Source of the DNA: CAYZJV01 sp964478945
Lineage (GTDB): Bacteria; Spirochaetota; Spirochaetia; Sphaerochaetales; Sphaerochaetaceae
Direction: 5' to 3'
Assembly: GCA_964478945.1 (NCBI GenBank)
Contig: CAYZJV010000053.1
Coordinates: forward strand, 1 to 19,596
Length of the DNA stretch: 19,596 nucleotides
Shown here: positions 1 through 8,859 of the stretch, in pieces
Position numbering within the stretch: position 1 is the stretch's first letter
Layout: each line of letters begins with the position of its first letter
The notes under the pieces: generated by a model
Databases searched by the model: none
What the model saw: the letters and a program-made list of their open reading frames with translations, nothing else
What the model was told of the DNA's origin: nothing
Translations under genes and position numbers: made by a program

Positions 1-27
1 CTTCGCTATCTCAATTCGTAAAGGTCG

Positions 28-3000
28 TTACATGACCTCTCCCACATTCTTGTAGAACTGCATGCGTCGTTTCGCATCCTCTTCGGCTCTCTTGAAGAGT
101 TCTTCAGCCTGGTCGGGGTTCGTCTTGTAGAGGGAAGAATATCTTCTCTCGCTCTTGATGAACTCCTGGTAGTCGCCCTTGACCTCCTTGGTATCCCAAG
201 AGAAGCGCTTCCCATCCTCGAGTGAAGGATTGTAGCGGAACAACGGCCAGTAACCGACTTCAACGGCAAGCTTTTCCTCAACCTGACTCTTCATCATATT
301 GATGCCATGGTTGATACAGGGGGCATAACAGAAGACAATCGAAGGACCATCGAAGGCAACCGCCTCCTGAAGGGCCTTCTGGGCATGAAGCCTGTTCGCA
401 CCCATCGAGATGGATGCCACATACACATGTCCGTAGCTCATCATCATGAAGCCCATATTCTTCTTACCCATCTGCTTTCCTGCATTCGCAAACTTGGCGA
501 CCGCAGCGATGGGAGTAGCCTTGGAGGCCTGTCCACCGGTGTTGGAGTACACTTCGGTGTCGAGCACGAGAATGTTCACATTCTTGCCCGATGCAACCAC
601 ATGGTCCACACCACCATACCCGATATCGTATGCCCAACCATCACCGCCGATGATCCATACATCCTTCTCCGAGAAGTAGTCCTTGAGCTCGATGATCTTG
701 CGCAACGCAGATTTCGCTTCATCATTCTTGGCAGCCTTAAGGGCCTCGTCCAAGAGCGATTGGGTCGCACTCTGAGCTTCGATCGAAGCCTCGGACTTGT
801 CATTCCACAACTCCATGCTCTTTTGGAGAGCTGAAGTCAACGCGTCGGTGGTACCGGCGGCGAGCAGTCTCTCGACGTTGGCCTTCAACTGCCTGCGGTT
901 CGCATCGACTGCGAGGCGCATGCCAAGACCATACTCGGCATTGTCTTCAAAGAGGCTGTTTCCCCAAGCCGGTCCACGGCCATCGGTACGCTGGGCATAC
1001 GGAGTGGTCGGGAATGTTCCACCATAGATGGAGGAACAACCGGTTGCGTTCGCAGCAATCATCCTTTCACCACAAATCTGCGAAACGAGCTTCACATAGG
1101 GAGTCTCGCCACAACCTGCGCAAGCACCGGAGAATTCGAACAACGGCTTCTTGAACTGCATACCCTTGACTGTATTGATGGAGACACCATCGACCACATC
1201 ATCGGGAAGCGCATCGAAGAATTCGGCATTGGTAGTCTCACCAGCTTCGCGTTCGACCTTGATCGGGCTGAACACAAGGGATTTCTCCTTGGAGGGACAA
1301 GTCTCGATACACACTCCACAACCCTGACAATCTTCGGGATAGACCTGGATCTTGAAACGAAGATCACGATCGTTCTTGGTGCTTGACTTGAGTGTGGTGA
1401 AACCTTCCGGAGCATTCTCAAGATCCTTGGGATCGATCTGCTTGGCACGGATCGCAGCATGGGGACATGATTGCACACACTGGTTGCACTGGATACAATT
1501 CTCATTGATCCAATGGGGAACGAAAGGCGCCACACCACGCTTCTCAAGACGAGCGGTATTGGTGGGCAACGTTCCATCGAAGGACATCTTGGAAACGGGA
1601 ATATCATTCCCCTTCAGATGCATGATCGGCTCGATGATCTCCTTGGCAAAGGCGTCGGCATCATCACCTATGAGCTTCTTGGGTTCGTAGGCCTTCCCAG
1701 CCTTGGAAGGAATCTTCACCTCTTCCAATGCATCGGAAGCACCATCGACTGCAGCCCAGTTCATCTTTACGATATCCTCACCCTTCTTTCCGAACGTCTT
1801 CTTGATCGCGTTCTTGATGAGCGAGATGGCCTCTTCCTGCGGGAAGATACCGGAAATCTTGAAGAAGGCGGCCTGCATGACCGTGTTGATGCGGGTTCCC
1901 AAACCAACCTTCTCGGAAATCGCCAGGGCATTGATATTGTAGAACTTGATCTTCTTGTCGATGATCTGCTGCTGTTCGGCTACAGTCAAATGCTCAAACA
2001 CCTCATCGGATGGAATCTGTGAGTTCAAAAGGAACACACCACCTTCCTTGAGTGGAGCAAGCATATCGTAGCGGCCGATGTAGGCAGGATTGTGGCAAGC
2101 GACAAAATCGGCACTATCGATCAACCAAGGCATGTTCACGGAACTCTTTCCGAACCGCAAGTGGCTGATCGTGATACCGCCCGACTTCTTGGAGTCATAG
2201 GAGAAATAGGCCTGGGCGTTCATATCGGTGTTTCCACCGATGATCTTGATGGAGTCCTTGTTCGCTCCAACCGTTCCATCGGAACCGAGGCCCCAGAACA
2301 TACAGGAGACGACACCCTTGGGAGACACGTCGATCTTTTCCTTCACAGGAATGCTCAAATTGGTCACATCGTCAACGATACCGACAGTAAAGTTGTGCCA
2401 ATTGCCTTCATTCATGTGGTCGAACACCGCCTTCGCGTGGGTGGGTGTGAAGTCCTTGCTGGAAAGACCATACCGACCACCGATGACGGAAATTCCCGAC
2501 CTACCCATCTGGGCAAGCGCGGTGACCACATCGAGATAGAGAGGCTCACCGATGGAACCGGGCTCCTTGGTCCTGTCGAGCACAGCTATCTTCTTTACAG
2601 ACTCGGGAATCGCGGCAACGAAATCCTTCGCAGAGAAAGGACGGTAGAGTCGAACTTTGAGCACTCCGACCTTCTCTCCCTTTTTATTGAGGTAATCGGA
2701 TGTCCATTCGAAGGTATCGAGTGCGCTACCCATCGCGATGACGACCCTATCGGCATCGGGAGCACCGACATAATCGAACAGATGATACTGTCGACCGGTG
2801 AGCTTCGCCACCTTGTCCATATACTCCTGGACGATTTCGGGTACGGCATTGTAATACTTGTTCACTGTTTCGCGGCCCTGGAAGTAGACATCCTCATTCT
2901 GGGCAGCCACTTTCAACCGGGGCTTCTCGGGACGCTGTGCACGATCACGGAACTGCTCGATGTATTCGGGCTCAACCAAGGACTGCATATCGTCGTAGGA

Positions 3001-3561
3001 AATTTCCTCGACCTTCTGTATTTCATGTGAGGTCCTGAATCCGTCGAAGAAGGAGAGGAAGGGAACTTGCGATTTGAGTGTGGCCAAGTGGGCCACAAGT
3101 CCAAGATCCATCGTTTCCTGAATGCTGCTTGCGGCAGTCATCGCGAATCCTGTGTTCCTACAGGACATCACATCGGAATGATCGCCGAAGATCGACAAGG
3201 ACTGGGCAGCAAGAGAACGTGCCGACACATGGAATACCGTCGGCAACATCTCGCCAGCGATCTTGTGCATGTTCGGAATCATCAGCAACAATCCCTGACT
3301 AGCCGTGAACGTGGTGGTGAGAGCTCCTGCGGAAAGCGATCCGTGCACTGCTCCCGCAGCTCCCGCTTCCGACTGCATCTCCATGATGTCCACCTTCTCG
3401 CCGTACATGTTGACACGTCCGGTGCTCGCCCATGAATCGGCATACTCCCCCATCGGAGACGAAGGAGTGATGGGATAAATCGCCGCAACATCACTGAACG
3501 CATATGCTACGTGCGCTGCAGCGGTATTGCCATCGATAGTAACCATTTTCTTGTTACCCAT
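28..3561 (-). CDS. nifJ: Pyruvate:ferredoxin (flavodoxin) oxidoreductase, single-chain
   Basis: This 1177-residue cytoplasmic enzyme oxidises pyruvate and CoA to acetyl-CoA and CO2 and passes electrons to ferredoxin or flavodoxin. The length is usual for the one-chain homodimeric family. The N-terminal pyruvate-binding domain carries YPITPSSPMGE (residues 29-39) and the E64 region (MQSEAGAAGA). Two 4Fe-4S motifs are visible as C689/C692/C695/C699 and C745/C748/C751/C755. The proximal-cluster cysteines are C814 and C817, with C842 and a late cysteine (C1078 or C1082). The TPP site is GGDGWAYDIGYGG (972-984), followed by NTGGQ (1007-1011). The ATG at 3561 is preceded by GGAGAG 5 bases upstream. 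A second ATG, five codons in, is possible but less well placed. The gene stands alone behind its own promoter (3662-3690). The family assignment is secure. Which electron acceptor it uses cannot be read from the sequence. Confidence 0.97.
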   Translation of the reverse strand: MGNKKMVTIDGNTAAAHVAYAFSDVAAIYPITPSSPMGEYADSWASTGRVNMYGEKVDIMEMQSEAGAAGAVHGSLSAGALTTTFTASQGLLLMIPNMHKIAGEMLPTVFHVSARSLAAQSLSIFGDHSDVMSCRNTGFAMTAASSIQETMDLGLVAHLATLKSQVPFLSFFDGFRTSHEIQKVEEISYDDMQSLVEPEYIEQFRDRAQRPEKPRLKVAAQNEDVYFQGRETVNKYYNAVPEIVQEYMDKVAKLTGRQYHLFDYVGAPDADRVVIAMGSALDTFEWTSDYLNKKGEKVGVLKVRLYRPFSAKDFVAAIPESVKKIAVLDRTKEPGSIGEPLYLDVVTALAQMGRSGISVIGGRYGLSSKDFTPTHAKAVFDHMNEGNWHNFTVGIVDDVTNLSIPVKEKIDVSPKGVVSCMFWGLGSDGTVGANKDSIKIIGGNTDMNAQAYFSYDSKKSGGITISHLRFGKSSVNMPWLIDSADFVACHNPAYIGRYDMLAPLKEGGVFLLNSQIPSDEVFEHLTVAEQQQIIDKKIKFYNINALAISEKVGLGTRINTVMQAAFFKISGIFPQEEAISLIKNAIKKTFGKKGEDIVKMNWAAVDGASDALEEVKIPSKAGKAYEPKKLIGDDADAFAKEIIEPIMHLKGNDIPVSKMSFDGTLPTNTARLEKRGVAPFVPHWINENCIQCNQCVQSCPHAAIRAKQIDPKDLENAPEGFTTLKSSTKNDRDLRFKIQVYPEDCQGCGVCIETCPSKEKSLVFSPIKVEREAGETTNAEFFDALPDDVVDGVSINTVKGMQFKKPLFEFSGACAGCGETPYVKLVSQICGERMIAANATGCSSIYGGTFPTTPYAQRTDGRGPAWGNSLFEDNAEYGLGMRLAVDANRRQLKANVERLLAAGTTDALTSALQKSMELWNDKSEASIEAQSATQSLLDEALKAAKNDEAKSALRKIIELKDYFSEKDVWIIGGDGWAYDIGYGGVDHVVASGKNVNILVLDTEVYSNTGGQASKATPIAAVAKFANAGKQMGKKNMGFMMMSYGHVYVASISMGANRLHAQKALQEAVAFDGPSIVFCYAPCINHGINMMKSQVEEKLAVEVGYWPLFRYNPSLEDGKRFSWDTKEVKGDYQEFIKSERRYSSLYKTNPDQAEELFKRAEEDAKRRMQFYKNVGEVM

Positions 3562-3590
3562 ATTGACTCTCCATTGAAATTATATTTACC

Positions 3591-3610
3591 TGTGGCAATA
3601 AAACGCCACA
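3591..3610 (-). repeat. Second dyad in the nifJ leader
   Basis: TGTGGC-N8-GCCACA is an inverted repeat with 6-bp arms, placed between the first leader dyad and the nifJ ribosome binding site. It could be an operator or an RNA stem-loop. The TTGTG...CACA ends faintly recall redox-sensor (Rex) sites, but the spacing is wrong for the usual consensus, so no regulator is assigned. Confidence 0.35.
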
Positions 3611-3630
3611 ACCATTTGCACACAATACAA

Positions 3631-3648
3631 CCCTGTAATCCTACAGGG
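3631..3648 (-). promoter_or_regulatory. Palindrome just after the nifJ transcription start (operator or 5' hairpin)
   Basis: CCCTGTA-N4-TACAGGG is a perfect 7-bp inverted repeat with a 4-base centre. It lies at about +8 to +25 of the transcript predicted from the promoter at 3662-3690. That position suits a repressor operator or a 5'-terminal RNA stem-loop. It has no run of T after it on the minus strand, so it is a poor intrinsic terminator for the upstream MFS gene. The core does not match a CRP, FNR or Rex site that I know. Confidence 0.45.
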
Positions 3649-3661
3649 CAGTTACCTCTAG

Positions 3662-3690
3662 ACTATACCCCAATACCAGGGTGTTTGCAA
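3662..3690 (-). promoter_or_regulatory. Candidate sigma70-type promoter of nifJ
   Basis: Read on the minus strand, a -35 TTGCAA (3685-3690; four of six consensus bases) is separated by exactly 17 bases from a -10 TATAGT (3662-3667; five of six). The predicted start is near 3655, giving a leader of about 94 bases before the nifJ ATG. A second, perfect TATAAT lies at 3579-3584. It has no convincing -35, and a start from it would fall on the ribosome binding site, so I prefer the upstream promoter. Confidence 0.6.
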
Positions 3691-3735
3691 CCGTGGGAAC
3701 GGCTCAACACCATGTTGCAGGGGGATTTCTGGAAA

Positions 3736-4980
3736 TCAACAACCCGCTTCCGAACGGATCACCATTCTTCTCAGCATGAGAAACAACACCCCTACCACCA
3801 TCGCAACACCGACAGCGGAAAACCAGAGGGTGGAAAACCCCGCTACGGAAAGAAGCAATCCGCCAGCGGTAGGACCAATCGTCGATCCGATACCGACAAC
3901 AACGCTCACCAATGAATTGAAGCGGGCCCTATGGGTCGACGGTGCATGCCGGTTCACGAACACATTCCCGTTGGTGGCCAAGAGAATCTCTCCCAAAGTC
4001 CAGATGAAGGTTGCCCCGAGGAATGCAACCAATGAGGAACATACCGCATAGGCTCCAAAACCCACCACGTAGAACAAAGTACCCAATGCCATGTTCATCG
4101 CACGGGATCCGTGTATCGTGAGACGGGTGACGATCGCCGTCATGAGCAACACGGTCACCGCATTCACCGTCATGAGCCATCCATAGCCTTCGGTACCCAA
4201 TCTTGTCCCGAACAAGTCATTCATTTGCAATGGCAAGGCGAACGAGTGTTGCACATAGATCAGATTGTAGAGTGTGAACGCCACGACATACACCACAAGC
4301 AGACGATTGGAGAAGAACAGTCGCAACAATGAGTTCGAGGTGGGCGGACCAACGGCCACATCATGGTCTTTTTCCGGTTGCCTGGGAAGGAACACTCCCA
4401 ACAGACCCGCGGAGACCACCAATGTGGCGGCCGATATCATGAACAACAGGAAAAGGTTTCTCGAAAACAGGAAGGCCGCGACCAAAGGGCCTACGGCCAC
4501 CCCGATATTCGATCCCAAATAGAGCAGTGAGAAAGCTCTCGCACGCTCCATTTCTCCTTCCGAATAGTCGGCGATCAGGGCATGCGACACCGGCCATGTG
4601 GCACCTCGGAAAGGAGATGAGATGAGAATGAGGTACGCGACAACCATAGGGGAGTCCACAATCAACAGACCACTGGCCACATAGAGCACCGCGACCGACA
4701 ATTGGCAAACCACCATCACATACTTGCGTGGATACTTGTCTGCGAAGAACCCGCCCGACAGTTGGCCAAGACTCGCCGCGAATATGGTGAGTGTGGTGAA
4801 GAGGCCGGCTTGATGTTCCTCCATGCCGATGGAAACGGTGAGGATGAGCACCAACAACATCTGCACGAAATCACCGAATCGATTGATGATTCTGGCCAAA
4901 AAGAGGATATGGATATTCCTATCCAACGTTCGGTATGAACCTCCCGCCATTCGTCGGGAGGTTGGAGGTTGTTCGGACAA
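3736..4980 (-). CDS. MFS transporter, probable drug/solute exporter
   Basis: This 414-residue hydrophobic protein has the length and about 12 membrane segments of the major facilitator superfamily. Segment 1 starts near residue 22. The loop between segments 2 and 3 carries the MFS motif A in the form SGGFFADKYPRK (75-86). The overall style resembles proton-driven multidrug exporters, but the substrate cannot be inferred. The start is probably TTG at 4980, with AAAAGG about 8 bases upstream. An ATG at residue 11 (4950) lacks a ribosome binding site, although using it would not remove any membrane segment. The gene lies 127 bases downstream of nrdJ with no clear promoter, so it may be read through from nrdJ. 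A dyad and direct repeats sit directly before it. Confidence 0.85.
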   Translation of the reverse strand: MSEQPPTSRRMAGGSYRTLDRNIHILFLARIINRFGDFVQMLLVLILTVSIGMEEHQAGLFTTLTIFAASLGQLSGGFFADKYPRKYVMVVCQLSVAVLYVASGLLIVDSPMVVAYLILISSPFRGATWPVSHALIADYSEGEMERARAFSLLYLGSNIGVAVGPLVAAFLFSRNLFLLFMISAATLVVSAGLLGVFLPRQPEKDHDVAVGPPTSNSLLRLFFSNRLLVVYVVAFTLYNLIYVQHSFALPLQMNDLFGTRLGTEGYGWLMTVNAVTVLLMTAIVTRLTIHGSRAMNMALGTLFYVVGFGAYAVCSSLVAFLGATFIWTLGEILLATNGNVFVNRHAPSTHRARFNSLVSVVVGIGSTIGPTAGGLLLSVAGFSTLWFSAVGVAMVVGVLFLMLRRMVIRSEAGC

Positions 4981-4986
4981 TCGGGC

Positions 4987-5035
4987 TACCTTTTCAAATG
5001 AAAGGTATCAATACTCCAAGATGCGAGGTATCGAT
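4987..5035 (-). repeat. Dyad and direct repeats before the MFS gene
   Basis: TACCTTT-N7-AAAGGTA (4987-5007) is a perfect 7-bp inverted repeat that covers the likely ribosome binding site of the MFS gene. The right arm is part of AGGTATCAAT (5003-5012), which recurs as AGGTATCGAT (5026-5035) 23 bases further on. Three related half-sites this close together could be an operator or a translation-blocking hairpin. I cannot name a regulator, and chance is possible. Confidence 0.3.
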
Positions 5036-5107
5036 CCTTGCGTTTCCTGCACTCGCTCGGTAATGGACCAATAGCAATTGTTCCGCTACCCTCGTTTCGT
5101 TGGGAAA

Positions 5108-7618
5108 TCAACATTCACTATGTCCACAAGAGAAACATTTCTTGCACCCCTCGATATTCACGAAGGTCACATTGCCACACACCGGGCAAATGTCGGGAGT
5201 CACACTGTGGGCGACCTCCGCGGCCAATCCAAGATCGAACTGTTTCGCAACAAACTCCACATCATCCTCATCGGGAAGTTGGGGGTACCCGGTCTCGTCC
5301 TGCTCCACTCCGATATGTTCCTCGATCACCTGGGCGACCGCATCTGGAAGGCTCATCACACGATTCTTCCCGAATCCCATAGGCCGTCCTGAGCCAATTC
5401 CACGCAACTGGGCAATCACCGATTGGGCCCTCTGACGGGGAGTCAATGGACTGGGCATCCTCAGGATGAGGCTGATCAAACGTCCCAACCCCTCGGCATC
5501 GGCCGAAACATCGGAACCGACCTTGGCCACATTGATGAAGACTTCGAACGGTTCCCCGTAGGGACCTCCATCCGAATTGACCGTGATGTAGGCAGTACCG
5601 ATGGGAGTGGCCTTACGGTAGGTCGTGCCATGAAGGACCTTGGAACGAATCCTGGATTTCGGCTCCTCAACCACCACCTTCGCCTCTTCAGCTTCGTTCT
5701 TGGCAGCCTTCTCCTTGGCCTTGGCAATAAGCACCTGGGTATCCCTCGACCCGTCACGATAGGTGGTACCACCCTTGCAACCGAGATCATAGAGCAACTC
5801 GTATAGCTTTCCGGTTTGCTCCACGGTATATTCGGCCGGGGTATTGCCGGTCTTCGAAATGCTGGAGTCGACCCAACGTTGGATCGCCGCCTGCACATGC
5901 ACATGTCCCTCAGGCGGAAGATCCATCGCAGACACGAAGAAATCGGGCTTCTCCTTGCCGGGATTCGCCTTCACCCATTCGTCGTACACGGCAACACGCT
6001 CAATGTTGGAGCCCATTCTGCCGACCCGTTCCCACTCCCAGAAGTAGTAGGGCTCGATTCCCGTGCTGGTTCCGACCATGGTTCCGGTGGTGCCGGTCGG
6101 GGCTTGGGTCAACAACGTGACGTTGCGCATACCCTTCTCCCTCACCAATGAGCGGATATCCTCGGGCAGTTCCATCATGAAACCGCTTTGTAGGAATTTT
6201 TCGGCATCGAAGCGGGGAAAGGAACCCTTTTCATCGGCCAGATCGGAACTTGCCCTGTAGGCCTCCACACAGATGAACTTGTACAATTCATCAATGAAAT
6301 CGATCGACTTCACACTCCCATAGGCCAGTTCCATCTTTATGAGCATATCGGCCAAGCCCATGGTTCCCAGTCCGACACGCCTTTCCGATTGCTGCTGTTC
6401 CCTATTCTCCTCATAGAAGTACGGCGTATCGTCAATCACATCGTCGAGGAACCTGACCGCACCACGAACGGCACGTCCGAGATCTTCCCAAAGCACCTTT
6501 CTGTTCTTCACGAACCTCGAAAGATTGATGGATCCGAGATTGCACACTCCCCAAGGTGGCAAACCCTGTTCTCCACAGGGGTTTGTACACTGGATGCTGC
6601 TGTAATACCAGGAATTGGACATCTTGTTGTACCTGTCGACAAAAAACACGCCCGGTTCCGCCGACGCCCAAGCACTTTCTATGATGGCGCTCCAAATCTC
6701 CTTGGCCTTCACCGTTTGATAGGGATACACCTGTTTCCCCAGAGATATCCAACGCTTCAAATCACCGTCCCAGAGGTCGTTGTATTCGGGATCGGAAGTG
6801 TCGGGGAAATAGGTCGTCCACTCACCATCGGAACGAACAGCCTCCATGAAGTCATCGGTGATTCCCACACTGATGTTGGCATTCACGATCTTATCCATCT
6901 CACGTTTGCTATTGATGAAATCGAGGATATCGGGGTGCCATACATTCAGGATGAGCATGAGCGCTCCCCTACGGGAACCTCCCTGCTCAATGAGACCGGT
7001 GACAAAACTGAACAACGCTCCCCATGAGACCGATCCACTCGATCGACCGTTCACTCCCTTCACATAGGCATGACGCGGCCGCAAGGATGAAAGATTCATC
7101 CCCACACCGCCACCGCGACTCATGATCTCGGTCATCTGCCCCAGGGAATTGATGATCCCCCCCCTGCTGTCCTTTGGAGAGGGTATGACGTAACAATTGA
7201 AGTAGGTGAGATTCTGATCGGTCCCGGCTCCTGTGAGAATCCTTCCTCCAGGAACAAACTTCCAATCCTCGAGCAACCAGTTGAACTCACGTTCCCAGTG
7301 GGAACGGATCGAGGGATCCTCCTGGGCGGCAATCCCCTTGGCCACACGAAGCAACATCTCGGAAGGATCGGTTTCGATCGGTTTGTCGACATTCTCCCTG
7401 GTTGATTTGATCTCGGCACCATCCTCGAGAAGTACGGTCACCGCATCACCATCGATGGAGAGGATCCTACCGATCTCCCTCTGTCCGGTCTGGGGATTGC
7501 TCACCGCCACCACCAGATCATCGATCTTCAGCGTATCCTTCTTGGCGTCCTTCTGAGCATATCTATCCAAGAAAATCTTACGCCCCAAAGGCGTAAGTGC
7601 ATTTTTCGTCTTAGCCAC
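5108..7618 (-). CDS. nrdJ: Adenosylcobalamin-dependent (class II) ribonucleoside-diphosphate reductase
   Basis: This is the catalytic ribonucleotide reductase that makes deoxyribonucleotides using a B12-generated radical, with no oxygen requirement. Numbered from the upstream GTG at 7633, it shows YFNCYVIPSP with C147, the radical-site motif NPCGEQ (351-356, C353) and the paired GVCNLGSINL (362-371, C364). A TSCPD-type domain follows at about 668-725. The C-terminus is cysteine-rich (C816, C819, C830, C833, C836, C841), as expected for the thiol pair that re-reduces the active site and a probable metal knuckle. The GTG at 7618 (protein starting MAKTKNAL) is preferred over the GTG at 7633, because TTAGG lies just ahead of it while the upstream codon has no ribosome binding site. 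NrdR boxes upstream support the identity. The leader is too short for a cobalamin riboswitch. Confidence 0.95.
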   Translation of the reverse strand: MAKTKNALTPLGRKIFLDRYAQKDAKKDTLKIDDLVVAVSNPQTGQREIGRILSIDGDAVTVLLEDGAEIKSTRENVDKPIETDPSEMLLRVAKGIAAQEDPSIRSHWEREFNWLLEDWKFVPGGRILTGAGTDQNLTYFNCYVIPSPKDSRGGIINSLGQMTEIMSRGGGVGMNLSSLRPRHAYVKGVNGRSSGSVSWGALFSFVTGLIEQGGSRRGALMLILNVWHPDILDFINSKREMDKIVNANISVGITDDFMEAVRSDGEWTTYFPDTSDPEYNDLWDGDLKRWISLGKQVYPYQTVKAKEIWSAIIESAWASAEPGVFFVDRYNKMSNSWYYSSIQCTNPCGEQGLPPWGVCNLGSINLSRFVKNRKVLWEDLGRAVRGAVRFLDDVIDDTPYFYEENREQQQSERRVGLGTMGLADMLIKMELAYGSVKSIDFIDELYKFICVEAYRASSDLADEKGSFPRFDAEKFLQSGFMMELPEDIRSLVREKGMRNVTLLTQAPTGTTGTMVGTSTGIEPYYFWEWERVGRMGSNIERVAVYDEWVKANPGKEKPDFFVSAMDLPPEGHVHVQAAIQRWVDSSISKTGNTPAEYTVEQTGKLYELLYDLGCKGGTTYRDGSRDTQVLIAKAKEKAAKNEAEEAKVVVEEPKSRIRSKVLHGTTYRKATPIGTAYITVNSDGGPYGEPFEVFINVAKVGSDVSADAEGLGRLISLILRMPSPLTPRQRAQSVIAQLRGIGSGRPMGFGKNRVMSLPDAVAQVIEEHIGVEQDETGYPQLPDEDDVEFVAKQFDLGLAAEVAHSVTPDICPVCGNVTFVNIEGCKKCFSCGHSEC

Positions 7619-7667
7619 AAACCTAACCCTCACTGTAGATGATCAATGCCCCGATCGGGCAAGTCTC

Positions 7668-7696
7668 ACGATAGCATATTAGCCAAGGCTAAGCAA
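7668..7696 (-). promoter_or_regulatory. Candidate nrdJ promoter (extended -10)
   Basis: On the minus strand, TTGCTT (7691-7696) is followed after 17 bases by TATCGT (7668-7673), with TGC immediately before it as in extended -10 promoters. Both hexamers are imperfect (three and four of six). The predicted start is near 7661. A perfect 10-bp palindrome CCCGATCGGG (7650-7659) follows directly. Other AT-rich -10-like strings overlap the NrdR boxes, so the true start is uncertain. Confidence 0.35.
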
Positions 7697-7703
7697 GGCA
7701 AAA

Positions 7704-7719
7704 TAGCGATATTTAGCGT
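7704..7719 (-). promoter_or_regulatory. NrdR box 2 (degenerate)
   Basis: TAGCGATATTTAGCGT matches the perfect box at 7736-7751 in 10 of 16 positions, including most of the central CxATAT.TAG.GT core. Its register is exactly 32 bp from the first box, about three helical turns, as seen in tandem NrdR sites. It lies closer to the nrdJ start. The sequence match alone would be weak; the spacing makes it credible. Confidence 0.65.
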
Positions 7720-7734
7720 ATTAAAAAGACAGCC

Positions 7735-7752
7735 TACACTATATATAGTGTA
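7735..7752 (-). promoter_or_regulatory. NrdR box 1 (perfect palindrome)
   Basis: TACACTATATATAGTGTA is a perfect 18-bp palindrome. Its inner 16 bases (7736-7751) fit the published NrdR-box pattern acaCwAtATaTwGtgt at every position. NrdR is the ATP/dATP-sensing zinc repressor of ribonucleotide reductase genes. The box lies upstream of nrdJ and 32 bp from a second, weaker box, the spacing usual for paired NrdR sites. Confidence 0.88.
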
Positions 7753-7775
7753 TAGATATAGTTTTTATGGCATTC

Positions 7776-8840
7776 CTATACGAGTTGGGAATACCTATTT
7801 CGGCATACGGCAAACAATAGTTCGACCAGTTGTTCGAAGTCTTTCAAGGAGATCATTCCGATATTGCTGTGGGCGTAGCGGACCGGAACACCGGTGACCA
7901 CCGTGGGAATACCCCTTCCAGCCAAAGCGATTTCACGTGCATCTGTTCCTCCCCCCTTGCGTACGGCTTCCTGAATGGTGATCCCTTCCTCCGAGACGAT
8001 GGAACGGATCGATTTGAGCAAACCGATGTTCCCGATATGCGTCGGATCGAATATCCTCACATGCGCTCCCTTGCCCATACAGGTTTGGGGATTCGCCGGA
8101 CCTCCGGGCACATCGTCCGCAGGAGCCCCTTCCACAATGCACGCGGCATCGGCAACCACATGGTTGGACAGCACCTTCGCACCCCGAATGCCCACCTCCT
8201 CCTGGACGGTGAAAGCCAGCAGGACCGTCGCCCCAACAGGATGTTCGTGCACTCTTCGTCCCAATTCGATCAAAGCGGCAACTCCAATGCGATCATCGAA
8301 AGCCTTGCCCATCATCGTGTGGTTGCGTGCATCAAAGTGGAAACGTCCGTGGGGAACCACAATGGAACCAATTCCGATGGAATACTTCTCCCTCACCATC
8401 CGACTGTCCTTCGCACCGATGTCGATGAACAGTTCATCCATCTCGGGAACACTGCCCGAATCACCCTTGGGAAGGAAATGGGGAGGAATCTGGCCGATCA
8501 CTCCGGGGACCACCTCATCCAATTCATTGATGATATCGACAGGGGATGAGGGCAATGTACGTGTGTTCCAACCGCCGATGGGAACAAAGCGCAGGAACCC
8601 GTTTTCCAAGATATCCGAAACCATGAATCCGATTTCGTCTTGATGGGCAGCGAACACATATCGCGGACCATCGGCATCGGTTCCGGGAATCTCACATACG
8701 ATGTTGCCTATCGCATCGGTATCGACCACACCGAACGGGGTGACCTGTTGCCGTATGATTCGTCCGACTTCATGTTCGTAACCACTGGGTCCCACAGCTT
8801 GCACAAGTTGTTCGATCAACGCGACTGAAGATGTTTCCAT
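7776..8840 (-). CDS. M42-family metallo-aminopeptidase (glutamyl aminopeptidase-like)
   Basis: This 354-residue cytoplasmic enzyme belongs to the dodecameric, two-metal TET aminopeptidases, which trim amino acids from short peptides. Metal ligands and catalytic residues are in the expected order: H66 and D68 in AAHQDEIGFMV, bridging D182 in GKAFDDRIG, the E214/E215 pair in VQEEVG, E238 in VEGAPADDVPG, and H324 in YAHSN. E238 stands where many relatives have Asp; the EG form also exists in the family. No signal peptide is visible. The ATG at 8840 has no clear ribosome binding site, but the N-terminal reading (SSVALIEQLVQAVGPSGYE) aligns with the family start. Family members have also been called endoglucanases, a misnomer. 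Substrate preference cannot be read. Confidence 0.92.
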   Translation of the reverse strand: METSSVALIEQLVQAVGPSGYEHEVGRIIRQQVTPFGVVDTDAIGNIVCEIPGTDADGPRYVFAAHQDEIGFMVSDILENGFLRFVPIGGWNTRTLPSSPVDIINELDEVVPGVIGQIPPHFLPKGDSGSVPEMDELFIDIGAKDSRMVREKYSIGIGSIVVPHGRFHFDARNHTMMGKAFDDRIGVAALIELGRRVHEHPVGATVLLAFTVQEEVGIRGAKVLSNHVVADAACIVEGAPADDVPGGPANPQTCMGKGAHVRIFDPTHIGNIGLLKSIRSIVSEEGITIQEAVRKGGGTDAREIALAGRGIPTVVTGVPVRYAHSNIGMISLKDFEQLVELLFAVCRNRYSQLV

Positions 8841-8859
8841 ACGGCAATGATACTGGAAA

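Noticed and set aside
2092..3030. 312-codon open frame on the plus strand opposite nifJ
   Set aside because: It is antisense to conserved PFOR sequence, with no plausible start signal or domain.
3579..3584. Perfect TATAAT as the nifJ promoter
   Set aside because: It has no acceptable -35 element, and its start would fall on the ribosome binding site. The upstream promoter at 3662-3690 fits better.
7634..7775. Cobalamin riboswitch upstream of nrdJ
   Set aside because: Only 142 bases are available, they are taken up by the NrdR boxes and promoter, and no B12-box-like string was seen.
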